From an uncultured Chloroflexota bacterium (GTDB lineage Bacteria; Chloroflexota; Anaerolineae; Promineifilales; Promineifilaceae): 5,051 bases of DNA. The translations under genes and the position numbers were made by a program. Position 1 is the first letter of the stretch; each line of letters starts with the position of its first letter. The stretch is from the NCBI GenBank assembly GCA_937958365.1, contig CALFEW010000702.1, forward strand, positions 1-5,051. The letters are read 5' to 3'. Below, one piece after another: positions 1 to 4,279 of this stretch. Under the pieces are notes generated by a model that saw nothing but the letters and a program-made list of their open reading frames with translations, ran no database searches and had not been told where the DNA came from.

Positions 1-2
1 TA

Positions 3-25
3 GTTGATAGTTTGGATCTATCAAC
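3..25 (-). terminator. Possible weak hairpin after the nucleotidyltransferase gene
   Basis: Bases 3-10 (GTTGATAG) and 18-25 (CTATCAAC) are perfect 8-bp inverted repeats around a 7-base loop, starting a few bases past the stop codon of the gene ending at 31. The stem is AT-rich, and any T-tail on the minus strand would fall outside the window. An alternative pairing of 1-6 with 28-33 (TAGTTG/CAACTA) competes with it. It could be a weak terminator, an mRNA 3' end structure, or chance. Confidence 0.25.
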
Positions 26-30
26 ACCAA

Positions 31-1662
31 CTAATTCCTGCTCCGTTCCGCCAGAGCCAGCGCTTCTTCGCGGCTGTAGATGTCCCCCGCTGCCTGCGCT
101 TCCTGAATCAGCCGCAGCAAACGGCCGATTTCCGGGCCGGGTTGAATCTGCAAGTGCTGGACCAGATCGTGCCCGTCCAACAGCGGCGGTGGGGCGACTG
201 TGTCGGCGTAGTGGTCGAAATAGTGGGCAAAGAGACGGGTGACGACAGCCACCAACTGCGCCCAAACCTCGTTCGGGCCGGGACCGCCATAAGTCGCCAG
301 GTGGTCGGCCAGACTTAGCAGGCCAATGTCTAGTCCGGCCGTTTGTGTCGCCCGGAAATAGCGGTAAATGGCCCGCCGCGATGGCGCCCCGCCTGCCCCG
401 GCCAACAGCAACGGCCGCATGTGCCCGGCGACGATGGTTTCCACGTATTTGACGGCCTGGTTGCTCAACGCCATCTGGCGCAAACGGCCGTTTGCCACTT
501 CCGCCCCGGCCACATCATGCCCAAAGAAGCGAATACGGCCGTCGGCCTCCATGGTTTGGGTCGCTTTTTTGCCCACGTCGTGAAACAACGCACCCAGACG
601 AAGCAGCACATGGCCGTCCAGTCTGCCATCCACCGGCCGCGCCAGATGCGTCGCCAGCGCTGGCGCGTAGGCTGCCAGCGCCTCCTGGGCCAGTTGCAGG
701 CCGGCGTCGTCTGCTGGCGTTTGGGCGACGACGGCCGTTTCCACCACGACCAGCCAGCGCAAAACCTGAATCGTGTGGGCCAGCACCGGCTCCGTATGCG
801 GGGCTGATTGGGCCACGTCGGTCAGCGCGGCGATTTCCGGCAGCGCCTCGGTTAGCAAACCCAGCGCCCACATTTCGGCGATGGCCTCGTCGGGCACGGC
901 CATGGTGAGCAGCTTCAGCAGTTCGTCGCGTACCCGCTCGATAGAAGAGTGTGGCAGGAATGGGGCGGCGTCCAGAACGGCCGTGCGCGTTTCCGGCGTC
1001 AATTGAAAACCCAGCGTCAACGATTGGCGCACGGCCCGCAGGGCGCGCACCGGGTCGCGCAGCAGCGCTTCCGGCTGCACCAGCCGCAGGCGGCCGGCGG
1101 ACAGGTCCGCCAACCCGCCATGGGGATCCATGACGCTGGCCAGGGTAACGGCCGTTGCCGGCAGCGCCAGGGCGTTGATGGTGAAATCGCGGTCTAGCAA
1201 ATCCGCGGCCAGGTCCGGTCCACGAAAGCGCGAAAAATCCAGGGTGGTATTGTCCTCGCGCAGCACCACGCGCCCGGCGTCCCGTTCCTGGTCCATCACA
1301 TAGGCCGGTTTGTTCAGGAACCCGGCCGCCTTAAAGGTCAGGCGGATGGCTTGTTCCGGCACGATGAAGTCCAGGTCGTGGCCGGGACGGCCCATGATAG
1401 CGTCGCGCACCGCCCCGCCCACCAGATAGACCGGGATGTCTTGTTCGGCGAAGAACGGCCGTAACTCGGCCAACAGCGGCGGCAAAAGCAGCGTTTCCCC
1501 GTCCGGCGCTTCCACGTAGCGCAGCGTTACCCGCTCTTTGGGGCGATTGTGCTGTGCCAGCCGCTTCGCCGCGTCAGGCGTTTCGCCAACGCCGGCCACC
1601 CGGTTTTGGATCAACGCCACCCAACGACCGGCGTAAGGGGTAAGGTCTGGGGAGGAAGTCAT
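31..1662 (-). CDS. CCA-adding enzyme / poly(A) polymerase family nucleotidyltransferase with HD domain and DUF5678-like N-terminus
   Basis: The 543-residue protein is a class II nucleotidyltransferase of the family that adds CCA or A tails to RNA 3' ends in the cytoplasm. Visible motifs: GGAVRD at 82-87, the metal-binding DLD at 96-98, RDFTINAL at 158-165, and LRDPVRALRAVR at 201-212 of the neck region. A C-terminal HD phosphohydrolase-type domain shows H296, HD at 361-362 (HDVGKK), H382 and H414. Residues 10-51 (YAGRWVALIQ... RVTLRYVE) form an extra N-terminal module resembling DUF5678, which is not part of the usual enzyme. The ATG at 1662 is chosen because it includes this module and no other upstream start is in frame; its ribosome binding site is poor. 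Sequence alone does not separate CCA-adding from A-adding or poly(A) activity, so no symbol is given. The gene lies downstream of hpt, separated by the heptamer repeat array, and may have its own transcript. Confidence 0.85.
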   Translation of the reverse strand: MTSSPDLTPYAGRWVALIQNRVAGVGETPDAAKRLAQHNRPKERVTLRYVEAPDGETLLLPPLLAELRPFFAEQDIPVYLVGGAVRDAIMGRPGHDLDFIVPEQAIRLTFKAAGFLNKPAYVMDQERDAGRVVLREDNTTLDFSRFRGPDLAADLLDRDFTINALALPATAVTLASVMDPHGGLADLSAGRLRLVQPEALLRDPVRALRAVRQSLTLGFQLTPETRTAVLDAAPFLPHSSIERVRDELLKLLTMAVPDEAIAEMWALGLLTEALPEIAALTDVAQSAPHTEPVLAHTIQVLRWLVVVETAVVAQTPADDAGLQLAQEALAAYAPALATHLARPVDGRLDGHVLLRLGALFHDVGKKATQTMEADGRIRFFGHDVAGAEVANGRLRQMALSNQAVKYVETIVAGHMRPLLLAGAGGAPSRRAIYRYFRATQTAGLDIGLLSLADHLATYGGPGPNEVWAQLVAVVTRLFAHYFDHYADTVAPPPLLDGHDLVQHLQIQPGPEIGRLLRLIQEAQAAGDIYSREEALALAERSRN

Positions 1663-1690
1663 AGGGTAGAGCGTGTCAGAAGGGTTTGTA

Positions 1691-1789
1691 ATTCGTATTC
1701 CGTATTCCGTATACCGTATACCGTATTCCGTATTCCGTGTTCCGTGTTCCGTTTACGGATTACGGTATACGGATTACGGATTACGAGTC
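1691..1789. repeat. Heptamer repeat array forming an imperfect inverted repeat
   Basis: The whole hpt-nucleotidyltransferase gap is dominated by 7-bp units. From 1694 there are eight units of type CGTATTC, CGTATAC or CGTGTTC in direct order up to 1749. From 1755 there are five units of the opposite orientation (ACGGATT, ACGGTAT) up to 1789. The outer arms 1691-1724 and 1755-1788 match as inverted repeats at 29 of 34 positions, with a perfect 13-bp core (1706-1718 against 1761-1773). Both outermost units have TCGTA in place of CCGTA. The array ends directly beside the hpt stop codon. It resembles the short tandemly repeated heptamers described in cyanobacteria in style, not in sequence. Function is unknown: mRNA 3' end protection, attenuation or a mobile repeat are all possible. 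No T-run typical of a terminator is present. Confidence 0.85.
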
Positions 1790-2362
1790 CTAACGCAGGT
1801 GGGCAAAAATAGCCGGCTTCAGCACGGCAATGCACGGTAAATTGCGGTAGATTTCGTCGAAGTCCAGGCCGTAGCCCACGACAAACTCGTCGGGGATGTC
1901 GAAGCCGACGTATTCTACGTGGACGTCAATTTCCCGGCGCGACGGTTTGTTGAGCAGGGAACAAATCCGCAGCGAGGCGGGCGAACGGGCCATCAAATTG
2001 CGGCGCATATAATCCAGCGTACGGCCGCTGTCTATAATGTCTTCGACAATCAGCACATGTTTGCCCACGATGGGCTGCTTCAAATCCATGATGATTTGTA
2101 CCGCGCCGCTGCTGGTTGTGCCGGAACCGTAGCTGGAGATGCCCATGAAGTCAATGGTGTGCGGCCGTTTCAGGGCGCGACTTAGATCCGAGAGGAACAT
2201 GTAGCCGCCTTTTAGCACGCAAATCAGCAGCAGCTCTTCGATCCCTTCGTAATCGGCCGTGATTTCAGCGGCGATGGCTTCGACGCGGGCTTGAAGGGTC
2301 GTTTCGTCAATCAGGATGTGGTCAATGTCGGCATAAAGGTCGTGGATGGGTTCTTTACTCAT
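1790..2362 (-). CDS. hpt: Hypoxanthine phosphoribosyltransferase
   Basis: The 190-residue enzyme transfers the phosphoribosyl group of PRPP to hypoxanthine (and usually guanine) to make IMP or GMP in cytoplasmic purine salvage. Visible hallmarks: LKGG at 50-53 (PPi-binding loop), the flexible loop SSYGSGTTSSG at 76-86 with the conserved Ser-Tyr, the PRPP motif VEDIIDSGRT at 106-115, and the C-terminal base-binding segment (YVGFDIPDEFVVGYGLDFDE). The start is the ATG at 2362, preceded by GGAG nine bases upstream (2372-2375). Longer in-frame starts at 2377 and 2422 would add non-conserved residues inside tdk. The start overlaps the tdk stop (ATGAGTAA, 8 bp), which suggests translational coupling. 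The length is normal for the family and no key residue is missing. Confidence 0.96.
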   Translation of the reverse strand: MSKEPIHDLYADIDHILIDETTLQARVEAIAAEITADYEGIEELLLICVLKGGYMFLSDLSRALKRPHTIDFMGISSYGSGTTSSGAVQIIMDLKQPIVGKHVLIVEDIIDSGRTLDYMRRNLMARSPASLRICSLLNKPSRREIDVHVEYVGFDIPDEFVVGYGLDFDEIYRNLPCIAVLKPAIFAHLR

Positions 2363-2954
2363 GGCTCTTTGCTCCATTGCGCGCCGGCAATACGGCATGG
2401 CATTGGCGACAGCGCGCTTCATAGGCTTCCGCCGCGCCTACCAGCACGACGGGATCGTCGTAGGCGGCCGGCTGCCCTTCGACCAGGCGTTGGGTGCGGC
2501 TGGCCTCTTCGCCGCAGATCACGCAGATGGCGTGCAGTTTGGTTACCTGCTCGGCGCGGGAGAGCAGGGCGGGGATGGGGCCAAAAGGTACGCCGCGGAA
2601 ATCCATGTCCAGCCCGGCGCAAATGACGCGCTTGCCCTGGTGGGCCAGCGTTTCGCAAATTTCGACGACGTCGGGTTCAAAAAATTGCACTTCGTCAATG
2701 GCGACGACGGTGGTTTCTGGCTGCAATTGGGTGAGGATGTCCTGGGCGCAGTTGACGGGATGGGCTTCAAAGGCGTTGCCGACGTGGGAGGTGACTTTTT
2801 GGGCGTGGAAGCGGTCGTCTATGGCTGGTTTGAAGACCTGGACCTGTTGTTGGGCGATGACCGCCCGGCGCAGCAGGCGGATGAGTTCTTCGGTTTTGCC
2901 GCTGAACATGCTGCCGCAAATGACTTCTATTCTTCCTCGTATGTGTTTTCCCAT
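2355..2954 (-). CDS. tdk: Thymidine kinase (type II, zinc-binding)
   Basis: The 199-residue cytosolic enzyme phosphorylates thymidine (and deoxyuridine) with ATP to give dTMP, the first step of thymidine salvage. The sequence shows the Walker A motif GSMFSGKT at 14-21, the Walker B/catalytic segment VVAIDEVQFFE at 83-93 with the general base E88, the GLDMDFRG segment at 114-121, the zinc ligands C144, C147, C182 and C185, and the lasso region YDDPVVLVGAAEAYEARC at 165-182. This is the homotetrameric TK1-like type. The ATG at 2954 gives the usual family start (MGK...IEVICGS). An in-frame TTG at 2978 would add eight residues but lies in the terminator tail upstream. No clear Shine-Dalgarno precedes either, so the start is slightly uncertain. 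Its partner hpt overlaps its 3' end. rpmE-tdk adjacency is also seen in Bacillus. Confidence 0.95.
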   Translation of the reverse strand: MGKHIRGRIEVICGSMFSGKTEELIRLLRRAVIAQQQVQVFKPAIDDRFHAQKVTSHVGNAFEAHPVNCAQDILTQLQPETTVVAIDEVQFFEPDVVEICETLAHQGKRVICAGLDMDFRGVPFGPIPALLSRAEQVTKLHAICVICGEEASRTQRLVEGQPAAYDDPVVLVGAAEAYEARCRQCHAVLPARNGAKSHE

Positions 2955-2970
2955 GGTGATTGTGTCTGGA

Positions 2971-3010
2971 CTAAACAAAGAAGGGCAGATACGTTACCGC
3001 ATCTGCCCTT
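2971..3010 (-). terminator. Rho-independent terminator-like hairpin with GUAA tetraloop between rpmE and tdk
   Basis: Perfect 10-bp arms at 2981-2990 and 3001-3010 (AAGGGCAGAT / ATCTGCCCTT) enclose ten bases that pair further on the minus-strand RNA (G-U, C-G, G-C) around a GUAA, a GNRA-type tetraloop. The stem is thus 13 bp. It is followed by CTTTGTTT in the minus-strand direction. The G-U pair would be an A-C mismatch on the other strand, which supports function on minus-strand transcripts. It sits 30 bp past the rpmE stop and 17 bp before the tdk ATG. It probably ends or dampens the rplU-rpmA-rpmE transcript, so tdk needs readthrough or its own promoter, which I could not identify. Confidence 0.75.
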
Positions 3011-3040
3011 GAATTGTCACACGAATGCAACGGCCGTTAC

Positions 3041-3487
3041 TTACTCGATCAGGCCCTCAGCGCGCAGGAAACGCTTGATGTCTATAAGCGCTTTCTGGCC
3101 AATGCCTGGCAGAGCTAACAAAGCGTCGTCGCCTTCATTGAGTAGGGCCAACACGTCGCCTACGGTGGTCAAATTGGCGTCTTCCAACGCTTTTTCGGCC
3201 CGCGTGCCCAGAGCCATCGCGCCCACTTCCAGATTGGTTGGGATGGCTTTTTCTTCTTTGATGGTCTGGTCGGCAATGATGGCTTCGCGGCGCTGCAAAC
3301 GACGCATGAAGCGATCCACCTGGCCTTCGGTGTCGAGCAGGCGTTGGGTTCCGGTGTAAAACGGATGTGTGCCGGACCAGATTTCCACCCGGATTTCCGG
3401 GCGGGTAGCGCCAACCGTCATCACGACTTCACCATCAACGATGACTTTGGCATCGGGGTACCATTTGGGATGGATGTCTTCTTTCAT
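3041..3487 (-). CDS. rpmE: Ribosomal protein bL31 fused to an RNA polymerase alphaCTD-like helix-hairpin-helix domain
   Basis: The 148-residue protein is about twice the usual bL31 length (roughly 70-90). Residues 1-67 are bL31: MKEDIHPKWYP, then RVEIWSGTHPFYTGTQRL at 33-50 and LDTEGQVDRFMRR at 51-63. The four zinc-binding cysteines of the C+ form are absent (W37 and T40 stand where the second pair would be), so it is a zinc-free form. After a linker (about 68-85), residues 86-148 align without gaps, apart from a two-residue difference in the central loop, with the alpha subunit C-terminal domain of RNA polymerase. The region ALGTRAEKALEDANLTTVGD matches its first helix and LPGIGQKALIDIKRFLRAEG its helix-hairpin-helix. 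Known DNA-contact positions R265, G296 and K298 of E. coli alpha correspond to R96, G130 and K132; N268 and S299 correspond to K99 and A133. The start ATG is 5 bp past rpmA, with AAGG inside the rpmA 3' end. A role in the ribosome is clear; the added domain may bind rRNA, DNA or protein. Confidence 0.93.
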   Translation of the reverse strand: MKEDIHPKWYPDAKVIVDGEVVMTVGATRPEIRVEIWSGTHPFYTGTQRLLDTEGQVDRFMRRLQRREAIIADQTIKEEKAIPTNLEVGAMALGTRAEKALEDANLTTVGDVLALLNEGDDALLALPGIGQKALIDIKRFLRAEGLIE

Positions 3488-3492
3488 GATGA

Positions 3493-3759
3493 CTATGCCT
3501 TTTGTTGAGCGGGGGGATAAACACTGACGTATTTACGGCCGTGTTTCATCTCAAACGTTACCTGACCTTCGATCAGGGAGAAGATGGTGTAATCTTTGCC
3601 TAAGCCGACAGAATTGCCGGGGCGAATTTTGGTGCCGCGCTGACGAACGATAATGTTGCCGGGAATGACGTGTTCACCGCCATACCGCTTGACGCCCAGG
3701 CGTTTTGAATTGCTGTCACGGCCGTTTCGTGTTGAACCGCCACCTTTCTTATGTGCCAT
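3493..3759 (-). CDS. rpmA: 50S ribosomal protein bL27
   Basis: The 88-residue protein is a complete bL27 of the large ribosomal subunit, whose N-terminal tail reaches the peptidyl transferase centre. It begins MAHKKGGGSTRNGRDSNSKR and contains the family core GGEHVIPGNIIVRQRGTKIRPG at about 27-48 and VGLGKDYTIFSLIEG at about 51-65. The N-terminus is the mature form and lacks the cleaved extension found in Firmicutes. The start ATG has a good Shine-Dalgarno, AAGGAG at 3768-3773, which overlaps the rplU stop codon; the gap to rplU is 12 bp and to rpmE 5 bp, so the three genes form one operon. The conserved NGR and HGR codons carry two copies of the ACGGCCGT octamer (3718, 3535). Confidence 0.98.
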   Translation of the reverse strand: MAHKKGGGSTRNGRDSNSKRLGVKRYGGEHVIPGNIIVRQRGTKIRPGNSVGLGKDYTIFSLIEGQVTFEMKHGRKYVSVYPPAQQKA

Positions 3760-3771
3760 GATTCTCTCTCC

Positions 3772-4086
3772 TTAACCGGCGACGATCTCGTCAATCCGTA
3801 AACGGGTATAACTTTGCCGATGCCCTGCCCGCCGACGATAGCGATTCTTCGCCTTGTACTTCCACACAAAAATCTTCTCACCACGGTATTGTTCGACGAC
3901 CGTTGCCTTTACCGAAACGCCTGCCAGTGTTGGCTGACCAACTTTTACACCTTCGCCATTGGCCAGGAGTAAAACGTTTTCCAGCGCGATTTGGTCACCG
4001 ACTTCGTAGGGGAGCTTCTCGACGGAGAAACTGTGTCCCTCTTCGGCGCGGTACTGCCGGCCGCCACTTTCTACAATTGCGTACAC
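3772..4086 (-). CDS. rplU: 50S ribosomal protein bL21
   Basis: The 104-residue protein is bL21, a 23S rRNA-binding protein of the large subunit. It has the family start (V/M)YAIVESGGRQYRAEEG, the middle segment GVKVGQPTLAGVSVKATVVEQ, and the C-terminal signature KIFVWKYKAKNRYRRRAGHRQSYTRLRIDEI. The start is the GTG at 4086: it gives the canonical N-terminus and stands 5 bases after a GGAGGT. An ATG at 4116 in the same frame would add ten non-conserved residues and would lie inside the leader terminator hairpin, so it is rejected. It is the first gene of the rplU-rpmA-rpmE operon, preceded by a consensus promoter and an attenuator-like leader. In many bacteria rplU and rpmA are adjacent, as here. 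Confidence 0.98.
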   Translation of the reverse strand: MYAIVESGGRQYRAEEGHSFSVEKLPYEVGDQIALENVLLLANGEGVKVGQPTLAGVSVKATVVEQYRGEKIFVWKYKAKNRYRRRAGHRQSYTRLRIDEIVAG

Positions 4087-4091
4087 AACAT

Positions 4092-4097
4092 ACCTCC
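4092..4097 (-). promoter_or_regulatory. rplU Shine-Dalgarno fixing the GTG start
   Basis: GGAGGT on the minus strand, 5 bases before the GTG at 4086. It directly abuts the U-run of the upstream hairpin, so a terminated transcript would end just before the ribosome binding site. A nearby ATG (4091-4089) is out of frame and too close to be used. Confidence 0.85.
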
Positions 4098-4126
4098 AAA
4101 AAGAACCGGCATACAAGATGCCGGCT
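4098..4126 (-). terminator. Terminator-like hairpin in the rplU leader (candidate attenuator)
   Basis: On the minus strand AGCCGGCAT (4126-4118) pairs with ATGCCGGTT (4112-4104) in a 9-bp stem with one G-U pair, around a CTTGT loop. It is followed at once by CTTTTT (4103-4098) and then by the Shine-Dalgarno. This is the layout of an intrinsic terminator placed upstream of the first structural gene. It fits attenuation control of a ribosomal protein operon. Leaders of this kind are known for rplU operons in Bacillus; homology to those was not tested. Confidence 0.65.
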
Positions 4127-4143
4127 GCCTCTGATTATAAGAT

Positions 4144-4173
4144 TGTATGGGTAGTGGTCGGACAACCCACACA
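4144..4173 (-). promoter_or_regulatory. Upstream hairpin of the rplU leader with alternative pairing
   Basis: On the minus strand TGTGTGGGT (4173-4165) pairs with ACCCATACA (4152-4144) in a 9-bp stem with one G-U pair and a 12-base loop. It begins a few bases after the predicted transcription start. Its 3' arm contributes CATACAA (4149-4143), which can instead pair with TTGTATG (4116-4110) in the loop and 3' arm of the terminator hairpin. The two structures are mutually exclusive with that pairing, as in an antiterminator switch. Confidence 0.5.
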
Positions 4174-4183
4174 GCGAACGTGA

Positions 4184-4212
4184 ATTATAGCCAGCCCGCC
4201 CGGCATTGTCAA
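4184..4212 (-). promoter_or_regulatory. Consensus sigma-70 type promoter of the rplU operon
   Basis: The minus strand reads TTGACA (4212-4207), a 17-base spacer and TATAAT (4189-4184): all twelve consensus bases at the ideal spacing. The predicted start is near 4177, giving a leader of about 90 bases before rplU. Such a strong promoter fits a ribosomal protein operon and explains why a downstream attenuator would be useful. I saw no terminator between the upstream gene (stop at 4280) and this promoter. Confidence 0.88.
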
Positions 4213-4279
4213 AGAAAATGCGAACTGTGCGCCTGATTTCGGATTTTTGATTGTGGCGTGTAGACTGGGAACGGCCGTA

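Noticed and set aside
1663..1789. Heptamer array as a CRISPR array
   Set aside because: Units are 7 bp without spacers and switch orientation in the middle; no cas genes are present.
1549..1812. Plus-strand frame through the heptamer array encoding a YSVFRIP-like repeat peptide
   Set aside because: The peptide repeat is the mechanical result of reading 7-bp units. No ribosome binding site is evident and it overlaps the ends of two real genes.
2363..2422. Longer hpt reading with starts at 2422 or 2377
   Set aside because: The extra residues are not family-like, lie inside tdk and lack a Shine-Dalgarno; the ATG at 2362 has GGAG at nine bases and the standard N-terminus.
2990..3022. GTGACA followed by TAACGT on the minus strand as a possible tdk promoter
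   Set aside because: The -10 matches the consensus at only about half its bases and lies inside the terminator hairpin.
2346..3359. Long plus-strand open frame of 337 codons opposite tdk and rpmE
   Set aside because: It is antisense to two well-recognised genes, crosses the terminator region, and its translation shows no family motif; it is a shadow of the GC-rich minus-strand genes.
4134..4139. A second TATAAT hexamer on the minus strand inside the rplU leader
   Set aside because: No acceptable -35 element at 16-18 bases; the nearest, TTGTCC, would need a spacer of about 20. A start from it would bypass the first hairpin, so it is noted but not called a promoter.
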